A stretch of DNA of 64,000 bases, taken from positions 62,001 through 126,000 of the forward strand of contig NZ_FNCB01000005.1 of NCBI RefSeq assembly GCF_900100855.1, written 5' to 3'. Position 1 is the first letter of the stretch. Every line of letters begins with the position of its first letter. The stretch is from Idiomarina zobellii. Lineage in GTDB: Bacteria; Pseudomonadota; Gammaproteobacteria; Enterobacterales; Alteromonadaceae. Positions 55,114-64,000 of the stretch are shown here, piece after piece. The notes beneath the pieces are model-generated. The model had not been told where the DNA came from and did not search any database. It saw only the letters and a list, made by a program, of their open reading frames with translations. The position numbers were made by a program, and so were the translations under genes.

Positions 55114-56311
55114 ACAAGCCTTTGTAGCCTTTAGGATTAAACTGCCACGTCATTGCTAAAATAATGACACCGACGAGAATATGTAGTTGCCAACCGAATG
55201 TGTAGTTACCGGAAAAGTCGCGGAACCAACCGGTAACTAACGGCATTAAACTGGCAAACATAAACCCAATACCCTGCATGAAGGACACCAGGCGACCAGC
55301 CTGAACGGGATTGTCGATATGGTCTAGCGCCATAACAATGCACAGTGGGAAAGCGCCACCCAAACCAAAACCGCAAAGTGCCGACCACAGCCAGGGCGAC
55401 ACATTTGGAAACCAACTCAGACCGACAAATCCAACCATTTGTGTGAGTACAGCCAACGCTAACCAAGGGCGGCGATCTTGTGAACGTGATAACGCGGGTA
55501 AAATTAAAGCGCCAATCACCTGAACTAACGAAAAAAGCGCCAGTAAATTACCTGAGGCCTGTGCAGACCAACCGAACTCGGCGTAAAAAGGTGCTATCCA
55601 AGCAATGAAGCCCGCGTAACCGGCATTAACCAGTGCAAAATAAGCCCCCAGAATCCAGGCTCGTGGTGTTTTATAGGCACGCAGCAGCAAATGTCGTGGT
55701 GGTACGCTGGCAACAGGTGTTCGGTTAACCGGTAAATACCAAATAACGAATACCAGAGCCGCTAACAGGCTCCAGCTCCCCATGGCTTGGTATCGCTCAG
55801 GTAGCAAGCCGGCAGCCCAGGGAGTGGCAACCGCGCCTAACGCAGCCCCGCCCATCAGGGCTGCCGACCAAAGACCGGTCACTAAGCCGAGCCGTTTCAA
55901 ATATTGCTGCTTGGTGAGCTCGGGAATAACAATGTGCAGCAGTGAGATACCGACACCGCCAACAATAGCGCTGGTCATCATACTGGTGCTGGTAGGCTCA
56001 AATAAGCGCGCGATAAGGCCGGCCGTTAAAATAAGCAGCCCCAGTCCAATACCGTGGCGGTAACCCAGAGCAGTAGTGACACGCCCGGCAAACAACGCCA
56101 TAGCGCCAATCATTAAAATTGGAATGGTGGTGAGCAATGAAACTTCACTGAACGACAAGCCGGTTATGTCGCGTAACTCGCCGGTTAGTGGTCCGATAGA
56201 GGTCAGCAAAGGCCTTAAGTTCAGCCCTAGTAACACTAATACCGCTAAGCTCAGTGCAAGTCGAACGCCTGACGGAGCAGGAGTGAATGTTGGCTCTTTT
56301 TGCAAACTCAT
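55097..56311 (-). CDS. MFS transporter of the CynX/NimT type
   Basis: 404 aa, about 12 helices. LLGLNLRPLLTSIGPL at the start is the CynX/YycB signature; FMQGIGFMFASLMPL follows late. Substrate unknown (cyanate or nitroimidazole-type in relatives). Confidence 0.88.
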   Translation of the reverse strand: MSLQKEPTFTPAPSGVRLALSLAVLVLLGLNLRPLLTSIGPLTGELRDITGLSFSEVSLLTTIPILMIGAMALFAGRVTTALGYRHGIGLGLLILTAGLIARLFEPTSTSMMTSAIVGGVGISLLHIVIPELTKQQYLKRLGLVTGLWSAALMGGAALGAVATPWAAGLLPERYQAMGSWSLLAALVFVIWYLPVNRTPVASVPPRHLLLRAYKTPRAWILGAYFALVNAGYAGFIAWIAPFYAEFGWSAQASGNLLALFSLVQVIGALILPALSRSQDRRPWLALAVLTQMVGFVGLSWFPNVSPWLWSALCGFGLGGAFPLCIVMALDHIDNPVQAGRLVSFMQGIGFMFASLMPLVTGWFRDFSGNYTFGWQLHILVGVIILAMTWQFNPKGYKGLFNSQE

Positions 56312-56420
56312 ACCGCTGGTTATTTAAAACCTTACTTTACTGAATTTTTATCGTTGTGTGAAACCGTGTTATTCTTTGGCGCCAACAGTCGCTATCCTTT
56401 TCTTAGAAAGAGTACCCGTT

Positions 56421-57062
56421 ATGACCGCATCTACGGCGCCAGGGAATTTATTTATTGTTGCTGCTCCGAGTGGTGCAGGCAAATCGAGTTTAATAAAAGC
56501 CTTGTTGGACAAGTACGCCGACGACTCCATGCAAGTGTCTGTATCGTCAACCACACGAGCCCCCAGACCCGGAGAAGTTGACGGTGTACACTATCACTTT
56601 CTAAAGGTTGATGAGTTTGAACAGCGCATAGCAGCGGGCGAGTTTTATGAATGGGCTAAGGTGTTTGATAACTACTACGGCACTTCTCGTAAAGTGGTCG
56701 AATCGCTTCTGGCTGAAGGCAAAGATGTCTTTTTAGATATTGACTGGCAGGGAGCGCAGCAAGTCCGCGAACATTACCCCGATGTGCGCTCTATTTTCAT
56801 TGTACCGCCAAGCTTGGCTATTTTAGAGCAGCGTTTGCGAGCACGAGGACAAGACTCTGAAGAGGTTATAGCGAAGCGTATGGCGAAAGCCCAGGCAGAA
56901 ATGTCGCATTATCATGAGTTCGATTACCTGCTGGTGAACGACGATTTTAATGACTCGTTAAATGCGTTGGAGCACATTGTTATGGCACAACGCCACAAAA
57001 TGCCGCACCAGCAAGTAAGATATTCGCAGGTATTGAAGGAATTACTTGGATCGTCCGACTGA
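56421..57062 (+). CDS. gmk: Guanylate kinase
   Basis: 213 aa from [18 protein letters not shown] at 56421; longer in-frame start rejected. Phosphate loop [10 protein letters not shown] (15-24), GMP-binding [19 protein letters not shown]. Makes GDP from GMP. First gene of the gmk-rpoZ-spoT cluster. Confidence 0.97.
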   Translation: MTASTAPGNLFIVAAPSGAGKSSLIKALLDKYADDSMQVSVSSTTRAPRPGEVDGVHYHFLKVDEFEQRIAAGEFYEWAKVFDNYYGTSRKVVESLLAEGKDVFLDIDWQGAQQVREHYPDVRSIFIVPPSLAILEQRLRARGQDSEEVIAKRMAKAQAEMSHYHEFDYLLVNDDFNDSLNALEHIVMAQRHKMPHQQVRYSQVLKELLGSSD

Positions 57063-57074
57063 ATTCCGTATAAT
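57046..57074 (+). promoter_or_regulatory. Sigma-70-type promoter for rpoZ-spoT
   Basis: TTGGAT (57046-57051), 17-bp spacer, perfect TATAAT (57069-57074). The -35 lies in the last codons of gmk; transcription would start near 57081, about 45 nt before rpoZ. Confidence 0.75.
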
Positions 57075-57125
57075 TCTTAGCCTTTCGAAAAATGTCACTC
57101 AAGTTTTAGTGGGAGTAAGTAAACC

Positions 57126-57395
57126 ATGGCTCGCGTAACCGTAGAAGATGCTGTAGACCGTGTAGGTAACCGTTTTGATTTAATTTTGTTAGCGTCACGC
57201 CGTGCGCGTCAAATTGCTAATGGAAAAGAGCCTCTCGTTGAAACCAAAAATGAAAAGCCAACCGTGATTGCGTTGCGTGAAATTGAGCATGGCTTAATTG
57301 ACAGCGCACGTTTAGACGTAGAAGAGCAAGCCGCTCAGCAAGAGCAAGACGCAGAAGAGCTGCGTGCTGTTGACGCTTTGCGTGGCATTGAATAA
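57126..57395 (+). CDS. rpoZ: RNA polymerase omega subunit
   Basis: 89 aa, usual length; [20 protein letters not shown] and [12 protein letters not shown] are diagnostic. Contributes to RNA polymerase assembly and one ppGpp site. The C-terminus is Glu/Gln-rich. Between gmk and spoT, as in most gammaproteobacteria. Confidence 0.98.
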   Translation: MARVTVEDAVDRVGNRFDLILLASRRARQIANGKEPLVETKNEKPTVIALREIEHGLIDSARLDVEEQAAQQEQDAEELRAVDALRGIE

Positions 57396-57408
57396 CAGAT
57401 ATCAGTTC

Positions 57409-57432
57409 GCCAACGGTATCAATACCGTTGGC
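57409..57432 (+). other. Perfect hairpin between rpoZ and spoT
   Basis: GCCAACGGTAT, loop CA, ATACCGTTGGC: 11-bp perfect stem 13 nt after the rpoZ stop. No T-tract follows, so more likely an attenuating or processing structure than a full terminator. Confidence 0.7.
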
Positions 57433-57497
57433 AAATCTCGCAAATCCCCTTATTCTGAAAGTATATCCATTGTCCAGTCTTAACTGGGGAGTTCTCG

Positions 57498-59603
57498 GTG
57501 TACCTATTTGAAGGTTTAAAAGCGCAAATTAGCGAGTATCTGCCGTCCGATCAGGTGGACAGAGTGGCGGAAGCCTTTGTCGTGGCTAATGATGCTCACA
57601 GCACACAGAAGCGCAGTAGTGGTGAACCTTATATTACCCATCCTGTGGCAGTAGCCAGCTTACTGGCCGATATGCGGTTAGACTGTGAAACTATTATGGC
57701 GGCGTTGTTGCACGACGTTATAGAAGATACCGAAACCAGTCAGGAAGATCTTGCCGAGCAATTTGGCTCAACCGTTGCCAGTCTTGTAGAAGGGGTTTCT
57801 AAGCTCGACAAACTGCAATTTAACTCCAAAGAAGAGGCGCAAGCGGAAAACTATCGCAAAATGATAATGGCAATGGTGCAGGACATTCGCGTGGTTTTGA
57901 TAAAACTCGCGGACAGAACGCACAACATGCGTACCATTGAGCACCTGCGTCCGGACAAGCGTCGCCGCATTGCGCGAGAAACCTTAGAAATATACGCGCC
58001 ACTGGCTCACCGGCTGGGCATTCACGACATTAAAAATGAGCTTGAGCATTTAGGCTTTTGGGCGCTTTACCCATGGCGCGCTCGACTGCTTGAGTCTGAA
58101 GTTAAAAAAGCGCGGGGTAACCGTCGTGAATTTACGGATCGGGTAAAAAGCGAGATAAGCTCTCGCCTGGAAGGGAATAATATCAGTGCCCGAGTGCTGG
58201 GCCGCGAAAAGCATCTGCACAGCATTTATCGAAAAATGCAGACCAAAGAGCTCAAATTTGAGCAGGTCATGGATATTTATGCGTTTCGCGTCATTGTTGA
58301 CAGTGTTGATACTTGCTACCGCGTTTTAGGGGCGCTGCATAATCTGTACAAACCTATCGAGACACGCTTTAAAGATTATATTGCCATCCCTAAGTCGAAC
58401 GGTTATCAGTCATTGCATACCTCATTAAAAGGTCCGCATGGTGTACCTGTCGAAATCCAAATTCGTACCGAAGAAATGGACTTGATGGCTGACCGTGGGG
58501 TTGCTGCTCATTGGATGTATAAGAAAACTGATGACTCCGGCACCACCGCACAGGTGCGGGCTCGCAAGTGGATGCAGAGCCTACTGGAACTGCAGCAAAG
58601 TGCGGGGAACTCATTCGAATTTATTGAAAGTGTTAAGTCGGACTTATTCCCGGAAGAAATTTATGTATTCAGCCCGGACGGGCGTATTACCGAGCTTCCG
58701 CAGGGAGCGACAGCAGTCGACTTTGCCTACGCAGTGCATACCGACATTGGCAATACCTGCATTGGCGCGCGAGTCAATCATCGTGCTTACTCGCTGAGCA
58801 AACCACTGGAAACCGGACAAACGGTGGAAATAAAAACGGCACCAAATTCGCGCCCGAATATTGCCTGGCTGAATTTTGTGGTAACGGGCAAAGCTCGTGC
58901 GAAAATACGTCAGTATTTGAAAAGCCAGGAAGCGGACGAAGCCCAACAGCTGGGTGAGCGCTTACTTCGCTCAGCACTTGGACCTGTCAGTTATGATGAT
59001 ATTCCTGAGTCTGAATTTGAGCGCGTTCTGAAAGATACTAAAGTGGCGTCGAAAGAAGAGCTACTGAAGCAAATTGGTTTGGGCAATTTAATGTCCATAG
59101 CCATAGCGAAGCGTCTGTTAGGCGAGTTACAGCCATTAAAAGACGAGAATGCTTCTGAAAAAAGCCTGTCAATTAAAGGGGCGGAAGGCTTATTGGTTAG
59201 CTTTGCTAAATGCTGTCGACCTATCCCAGGTGACGATATTATTGCTCATGTCAGCCCCGGCAAGGGCTTGGTTATTCATCGTCGCGAGTGTAAAAACGTG
59301 CGCGGTCATGAGGATGATCCGGGACGTTACTTCCCTGTTGAGTGGGATAACAAACCAGAAGCGGAATTTATTTCTGAAATTAGAATCGAAATTATTAACC
59401 ACCAAGGCGTTTTAGCCCGGTTAACTTCTTCAATAGCGACCACCGGTTGTAATATTGACGGACTGAAAACAGAAGAAATTGACGCCAATATTTACTTTAT
59501 CGATGTCGCATTAACGATAAGAAACCGGAAACATTTAGCGGATGTGATACGTCATATTCGTAAAATGCCGGATGTTCAGCGCGTGACGCGCTTAAGGAAG
59601 TAG
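57498..59603 (+). CDS. spoT: Bifunctional (p)ppGpp synthase/hydrolase SpoT
   Basis: 701 aa from a GTG start with GGGGAG upstream. HD hydrolase domain with HDVIED at 72-77, RelA/SpoT synthetase domain ([25 protein letters not shown]), TGS domain ([19 protein letters not shown]) and C-terminal ACT domain ([14 protein letters not shown]). All domains complete, so both hydrolysis and weak synthesis of the alarmone are expected. Confidence 0.97.
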   Translation: MYLFEGLKAQISEYLPSDQVDRVAEAFVVANDAHSTQKRSSGEPYITHPVAVASLLADMRLDCETIMAALLHDVIEDTETSQEDLAEQFGSTVASLVEGVSKLDKLQFNSKEEAQAENYRKMIMAMVQDIRVVLIKLADRTHNMRTIEHLRPDKRRRIARETLEIYAPLAHRLGIHDIKNELEHLGFWALYPWRARLLESEVKKARGNRREFTDRVKSEISSRLEGNNISARVLGREKHLHSIYRKMQTKELKFEQVMDIYAFRVIVDSVDTCYRVLGALHNLYKPIETRFKDYIAIPKSNGYQSLHTSLKGPHGVPVEIQIRTEEMDLMADRGVAAHWMYKKTDDSGTTAQVRARKWMQSLLELQQSAGNSFEFIESVKSDLFPEEIYVFSPDGRITELPQGATAVDFAYAVHTDIGNTCIGARVNHRAYSLSKPLETGQTVEIKTAPNSRPNIAWLNFVVTGKARAKIRQYLKSQEADEAQQLGERLLRSALGPVSYDDIPESEFERVLKDTKVASKEELLKQIGLGNLMSIAIAKRLLGELQPLKDENASEKSLSIKGAEGLLVSFAKCCRPIPGDDIIAHVSPGKGLVIHRRECKNVRGHEDDPGRYFPVEWDNKPEAEFISEIRIEIINHQGVLARLTSSIATTGCNIDGLKTEEIDANIYFIDVALTIRNRKHLADVIRHIRKMPDVQRVTRLRK

Positions 59604-59604
59604 T

Positions 59605-59997
59605 ATGTCAAAAGTCATTATTTCTACCGATAACGCACCTGCTGCTATTGGCACTTATTCGCAGGCGGTAAAAATTGGAACAACTGTGTACCTGTCTGGG
59701 CAAATTCCATTGGTACCGGAAACTATGGAGCTGGTTAGCGAAGACTTCACTGCACAAGCGGAGCAAGTTTTTAAAAACCTGACCGCTGTCTGTGAAGCTG
59801 CCGGTGGCGAACTGCAGGACATGGTTAAGTTGCAAATTTACTTAACCGATTTGGGCGAGTTCGCTATTGTGAATGAAGTGATGGCGAAGTTCTTCAAAGA
59901 ACCTTACCCAGCCCGTGCAGCTATTGGCGTGAAGCAATTGCCAAAAGGCGCACAGATTGAGATAGACGGCATTTTAGAGTTGCCGAGTACTAACTAA
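59605..59997 (+). CDS. ridA: Enamine/imine deaminase RidA
   Basis: 130 aa. [27 protein letters not shown] and [16 protein letters not shown] with the catalytic Arg are signatures. Detoxifies 2-aminoacrylate from pyridoxal enzymes. Starts one base after the spoT stop, so co-transcribed. Confidence 0.96.
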   Translation: MSKVIISTDNAPAAIGTYSQAVKIGTTVYLSGQIPLVPETMELVSEDFTAQAEQVFKNLTAVCEAAGGELQDMVKLQIYLTDLGEFAIVNEVMAKFFKEPYPARAAIGVKQLPKGAQIEIDGILELPSTN

Positions 59998-60004
59998 GTT
60001 AGGC

Positions 60005-61345
60005 TTACACCGACTCTGGCGCCGGCTCTCTGTCTTCCAGCGGGCGGCGCCAAATAATAATAGCAATAGCCACTGTTGCGAGAATAAAGCAGTAACCGGT
60101 GTGAATACTCACCGACAACGGCGATATCTTGAAGCTTGCCCCCATTAATAAAGCTTGCGCTCCGTAGGGCAAGGCACCTTGCACAACACAAGCAAAAATA
60201 TCCAGTAGGCTGGCGCTTTGACGTGGCGCTAAATTACCAATTTTTGCCAACCGCTTACTGACTTCACCCGCCAGGAGAATACTGACTGTATTGTTGGCAA
60301 CACAGAGGTTAGTCAATGCCGTTAAACCGGCGATGCCGATGGCTGAGGCACGTTGTTTGTGCTTGCTGACTTTATTCGCAGCAGCTTCAACAAATTGAGC
60401 CAGGAACGCTAAACCACCCTGCTGGCGAATAAGCGCAGATAGCCCCCCAATAAGCAATGATAGTAAGAAAATTTCCTGCATGCTTTCAAAGCCTTTATAA
60501 ATGTCCTGACTAAAGGCAACCCACTGGTAGTCCACCGTGAACATGCCAAAAGCGGCTGCCAGGACAATTCCCAGCCCGAGTACAGCAAAGACGTTCAACC
60601 CCATAACCGCCAGTACGATGATCGCGAAGTAAGGCAGTGAGAGCCAAAGGTTGGCATCAGGAATTTTCAGAGGTGCTTCGCTGGTGTCGTAAGTTACTAA
60701 CCACAAAATAGTGACAATAGCCGCTGGTATTGCAATTTTTAGGTTTGCACGGAACTTGTCGCGCATCGTACAGCCTTGCGTGCGTGTTGCGGCAATGGTG
60801 GTGTCCGAGATAATTGACAGGTTGTCACCAAACATCGCACCACTCACTAGTACACCGGCGAGCAGCGGCAAACTGATATCGGTGGCCTCACCAATACCCA
60901 GTACTACCGGAGCTAAGGCAGCCAGGGTTCCCATTGACGTCCCCATTGCTGTTGAAATAACCCCGGCAATAATAAACAGCCCGGGTAGGAGAAACGCCGC
61001 CGGAATAATGCTGAGCCCGAGTGCCACCATAGCATCCACGCCTCCGGTCGCTTCTGCAACTGTGCTAAACGCACCCGCAAGAAGGTAGATAACACACATG
61101 GTAATGATGTTATTGTCACCGACACCGGCAACGAAGGTGTTAATTCTCTCTTCAAAGGCCTGCTTACTCAGTAGTATGCCCAGCACAATAGCGGGCAAAA
61201 TGGCGACAGGACTTGGTAGCTGATAAAAGGCGTACTCGACCCCTTCGTTTTGGAAGTACAGGCCGGTGCCTAAAAATAGCACGAGGAATAACGCCAAAGG
61301 CAGGAGTGCTTTTGCGCTTGCCGGCTGCGGCGACGAATCTGTCAT
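60005..61345 (-). CDS. NhaC-family Na+/H+ antiporter
   Basis: 446 aa, about 11 helices. MFGDNLSIISDTTIAATRTQGC is the family signature, with STAMGTSMGTLAALAP before. Sodium extrusion fits a marine or halophilic host. Could also be a malate/lactate-type exchanger of the same family. Confidence 0.9.
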   Translation of the reverse strand: MTDSSPQPASAKALLPLALFLVLFLGTGLYFQNEGVEYAFYQLPSPVAILPAIVLGILLSKQAFEERINTFVAGVGDNNIITMCVIYLLAGAFSTVAEATGGVDAMVALGLSIIPAAFLLPGLFIIAGVISTAMGTSMGTLAALAPVVLGIGEATDISLPLLAGVLVSGAMFGDNLSIISDTTIAATRTQGCTMRDKFRANLKIAIPAAIVTILWLVTYDTSEAPLKIPDANLWLSLPYFAIIVLAVMGLNVFAVLGLGIVLAAAFGMFTVDYQWVAFSQDIYKGFESMQEIFLLSLLIGGLSALIRQQGGLAFLAQFVEAAANKVSKHKQRASAIGIAGLTALTNLCVANNTVSILLAGEVSKRLAKIGNLAPRQSASLLDIFACVVQGALPYGAQALLMGASFKISPLSVSIHTGYCFILATVAIAIIIWRRPLEDREPAPESV

Positions 61346-61480
61346 AAACTACCCTTTATTTTTATTTGGACGTCCAGAAGCTTATCCGTCCATTGGTTTT
61401 TGTGCAACACTTTTTCTGCAACACGAAAGTAATGCATTGATTGTGACCACAGTGGTATATTTTTGCAAAAGGAGGCGTTT

Positions 61481-62707
61481 ATGGATCAGTTTTTTGGCCG
61501 GGCGTATGTGTTTATCCCCTGTTATTTGGACGGTAAAGAGCTAAAAGGTAGTGAAGTTGAAAAAGATTCGTATGTCAGTGAGATTGCCGACAGGTTTTCA
61601 GTGGAAGTTTCTAACCGAAGCTGGAATAAATTTTCTCGGGGATCACTTGGCAGTTATCCGTTTAACTTCTTTCGTGAGAATGGTCACGAGAATTATGAGC
61701 AGGCTTTTGGGGATGTTTATTTCACTCATAACGAACTGACTGGCCTTTGTATTTTGACGGTGGTTTTTGAGGTTAGAGGCCATCCGATTACCCAGCTACT
61801 AGATATGGTTTCTAGGGAAGGGTTAAAAATAAAAACGAACGAAACTCTTTGCGAGGACTTTTACAGTTACTTGAAAGAAAAATTTGCGCTTAATGTATCG
61901 GGTAAAGCGAGAGTATGTCTTAGTACGGGTTGTGCGATTTCCGATAAATTGAAACCTTCGATATTCGCAAGTGAGACGTATGAGTCGAGTTCGATGGAAT
62001 TTGCTGGGCTTACTTCAAATTTTGGAGAAGGCTCTTGGAATGAAAATATTGCCGTTTATAACAGCAGCCAGATTTTCGCGAGTAAAGTTGCTGTGCTTAG
62101 GCATGATGAGATGTTAGATAAGGATGACCCAGAGCTAAGCGGGAAAGGTCGAAGAGCAATTGGCCGTGACTTAATGTTGAACTTTATTATTGAGGTTTTG
62201 ATGTTTAGAGAAGCGTCGATTAAACGAGTCAATTTAAAAGTCGTAAGCTCTATACAGAACGACGAGAAACTCGATTTGTCAGACATCAAAGACCTAATGC
62301 ATGACTTCAAGTCTGTAATTCTATTTTGGGACTTAGATATTTTTCTATACCCTTCAGCTCAGCAATTGGCAGACAAGCTTTCGGAAAAATTTGATATTGA
62401 TAGGGCTTTGGATGTTTATCGTAAGAATCAATCCTTTCTAGAACAGAGGGTGAGTCTGTCAAATGCAGTTCAAGCTGAAAAAGAAACGAAAACATTAAAC
62501 TATATAGCGGTTATTGTTTTCTTTTTTGAAGTGATTCCTATTCTGTTTGTTTTGACGCAGTCAGTTCTGCAAAAAAAGGCTATAGAAATGCCGCTGATAT
62601 ACTCAGGTGTTGCAGCTGTAAGTGTCAGTGTGCTTTTATTTTTAGTCGTTCTTATGATTGTTAGGTTACGAAAGTTAACGAAGCGGATAACCAAAAGGAA
62701 CTTGTAG
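61481..62707 (+). CDS. Hypothetical protein with two C-terminal membrane helices
   Basis: 408 aa from the ATG at 61481 with AAAGGAGG upstream. Long cytoplasmic N-terminal part without recognised domain (MDQFFGRAYVFIPCYLDG at the start), then two helices near 345-368 and 375-398 and a basic tail. Overlaps the next gene's GTG by one base. Confidence 0.65.
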   Translation: MDQFFGRAYVFIPCYLDGKELKGSEVEKDSYVSEIADRFSVEVSNRSWNKFSRGSLGSYPFNFFRENGHENYEQAFGDVYFTHNELTGLCILTVVFEVRGHPITQLLDMVSREGLKIKTNETLCEDFYSYLKEKFALNVSGKARVCLSTGCAISDKLKPSIFASETYESSSMEFAGLTSNFGEGSWNENIAVYNSSQIFASKVAVLRHDEMLDKDDPELSGKGRRAIGRDLMLNFIIEVLMFREASIKRVNLKVVSSIQNDEKLDLSDIKDLMHDFKSVILFWDLDIFLYPSAQQLADKLSEKFDIDRALDVYRKNQSFLEQRVSLSNAVQAEKETKTLNYIAVIVFFFEVIPILFVLTQSVLQKKAIEMPLIYSGVAAVSVSVLLFLVVLMIVRLRKLTKRITKRNL

Positions 62708-63273
62708 TGCTCGAGCCAAATCTACTGGGGACAAAGCCAATAAGTTTATACACTTATGACAGCTTGCTTGAAATGGGTTATTCAGTTGAGTGTATAGTCT
62801 CTAAAACCGTTGATTTATCAGAGTGTGATATAACTGATTATATTCAGAGTCGAGGCGAAACTAGTTATTGGGCATCACACCGTTATCACAATATGGATTT
62901 ATTTGTATGCGCAATGAGTCTAGAGGAAGTAGTAGCACACATTTCCGCCATGCGCGTAAAAACAGATGAAGCAATGGCGTTTTTAGAGGGAAAGTGCGCA
63001 GAAACCGAGTTTACCGTCGTTTCAGAGAAGGACGCTAAAACAACGTCACATTATGTTTATATCAGTGCGGTTGTGGTAAAAAAATCCTTGCGAAACAGTA
63101 CGGTTGCACTGAAACTGATACGACAAGGCTATCGTCTTCTGAATCAGTATTTAAAAGACACTCAGCAGGCTGAAGGGATCTTTGCGGAGGCCTACTCGGA
63201 TGAAGGCCGAAGGCTTTGCGAGCTGTTTGGTATGAACAATATATCGGCTAACTTTTATCGTAAGGACATTTAA
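62707..63273 (+). CDS. GNAT-like protein of unknown function
   Basis: 188 aa from a GTG that overlaps the previous stop. The C-terminal half HYVYISAVVVKKSLRNSTVALKLIRQG... fits an N-acetyltransferase fold (beta strand, pyrophosphate helix), and IFAEAYSDEGRRLCELFGM its end. Weak acetyl-CoA loop, so activity is uncertain. Overlaps the efflux gene by one base. Confidence 0.6.
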   Translation: MLEPNLLGTKPISLYTYDSLLEMGYSVECIVSKTVDLSECDITDYIQSRGETSYWASHRYHNMDLFVCAMSLEEVVAHISAMRVKTDEAMAFLEGKCAETEFTVVSEKDAKTTSHYVYISAVVVKKSLRNSTVALKLIRQGYRLLNQYLKDTQQAEGIFAEAYSDEGRRLCELFGMNNISANFYRKDI

Positions 63274-64000
63274 TGTTCATTAAAAAGCTCGACCCGGAGC
63301 TAGAGTCCCAACTGCTATCGTTATCGGTACTGGCATCGCTACTGTTTACTGTTTCAGGCATTGTGGTTGGACTGTTAACCGGCTCTTCCGTCGTGCTTTT
63401 TGACGGTCTCTACTCAGGTATTAGCTTACTACTGTCCTATTTGTCGCTCATTGCTGCTAAAAATGTCAATGCCGACGACAGTGTGTCTTTTCCTTACGGC
63501 AAAAGCGCCATCGAGCCTTTTTTAGTCGGTGTTAAGTACCTCACCTTAATTGTCTTGTGTGTTTATTCAGCCTTTGCCGCCGCCTTTGATATTGCTGCTG
63601 GCGGCAGTGACGTAAATATCGACGTTGCCTTGATATACTCGCTCATATCCTCTGTCGTTTGCGCTGGCGTCTATGTCTACTTCAAAAAAGCGTCGGCCAA
63701 TTTGGAGTCAGACTTAGTGCGCTCCGAATCTTACGAATGGTTTCTCGATACCATTTTGTCGACGGGCATATTTATCGGCTTCGTTGGTGCGCTAGTACTC
63801 ATGCGTGCGTCGATGGAAGAGTGGGTGCCATATATTGACCCGACGCTCGTACTGGTGGCCTCTCTGGCGTTCATTGCAACCCCCTTAAAAGGGTTAATTC
63901 AAAGTGCTAAGGAGCTCATTGGTTTTCAACCGAAAGGGAAGTTAGTTAAGCAGTTAAACCGTATTGTGGAAGAGGTCGAGAGCGAAAATAACTTCGACTC
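63273..64000 (+). CDS. Cation-efflux (CDF) family transporter, partial
   Basis: 242 codons visible; runs off the right edge. ATG overlaps the previous stop (TAATG). Membrane helices with GSSVVLFDGLYSGISLLLSY and FPYGKSAIEPFLVGVKY replacing the usual HGK motif with YGK, and a later ESYEWFLDTI. Diverged from FieF, so metal specificity is uncertain. Confidence 0.82.
   Translation, partial: MFIKKLDPELESQLLSLSVLASLLFTVSGIVVGLLTGSSVVLFDGLYSGISLLLSYLSLIAAKNVNADDSVSFPYGKSAIEPFLVGVKYLTLIVLCVYSAFAAAFDIAAGGSDVNIDVALIYSLISSVVCAGVYVYFKKASANLESDLVRSESYEWFLDTILSTGIFIGFVGALVLMRASMEEWVPYIDPTLVLVASLAFIATPLKGLIQSAKELIGFQPKGKLVKQLNRIVEEVESENNFD

Overview
The window looks like the chromosome of a marine or halophilic gammaproteobacterium of the Alteromonadales, most like Idiomarina. 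I infer this from family resemblance and gene order only: rph-pyrE, smrA, yicC, upp, gmk-rpoZ-spoT-ridA, a BCCT osmolyte carrier, a DASS anion symporter, a poly-gamma-glutamate (pgs) operon and many Alteromonadales-type lipoproteins. No rRNA, tRNA or CRISPR array was seen.

Layout. 1-7272 is core chromosome (zinc/iron efflux, tRNA methylation, RNase PH and orotate phosphoribosyltransferase, Smr and YicC nucleases). 7273 to about 29056 is accessory DNA inserted at the 3' end of yicC. It is made of two tandem integrative elements. Element 1 (7253-22004) carries a P4-type integrase, a type II restriction-modification pair, a small tyrosine recombinase, a membrane-protein/LytTR regulator pair with a palindromic operator, a CsrA paralogue, two integron gene cassettes with attC sites but no integron integrase, a run of small unknown genes, an AlpA-type regulator, a RadC/JAB protein, an inovirus Gp2-like protein, and a helically phased repeat array in front of an unknown DNA-binding-like protein (candidate origin). 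Element 2 (from 21985) has a second integrase, a Fic protein preceded by five 20-bp periodic repeats, and a truncated TIR gene. Its right part was destroyed by nested insertion sequences: IS110 inside IS3, which lies against an IS256 remnant that in turn interrupts the TIR gene. No right-hand att copy is visible for element 2.

29183-64000 is core again: a DUF885 lipoprotein, DNA glycosylase, uracil salvage, several membrane carriers, the pgsB-pgsC-pgsW operon, a TonB receptor with a probable Fur site, an NsrR-like Rrf2 regulator, an amidohydrolase, choline/betaine-type BCCT transport, the gmk-rpoZ-spoT stringent-response cluster, ridA, an NhaC antiporter and a three-gene overlapping operon ending in a cation-efflux gene cut by the window edge.

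The most interesting material is in the island. The two att copies differ only at synonymous codon positions of the yicC tail and share the same integrase arm-site geometry. A stem-loop covers the ribosome-binding site of the restriction enzyme. The LytTR/membrane pair has a candidate operator. The 11-bp phased array and the two-cassette integron cluster are not explained by routine annotation. All functional statements are based on reading the sequence; no database search was run.
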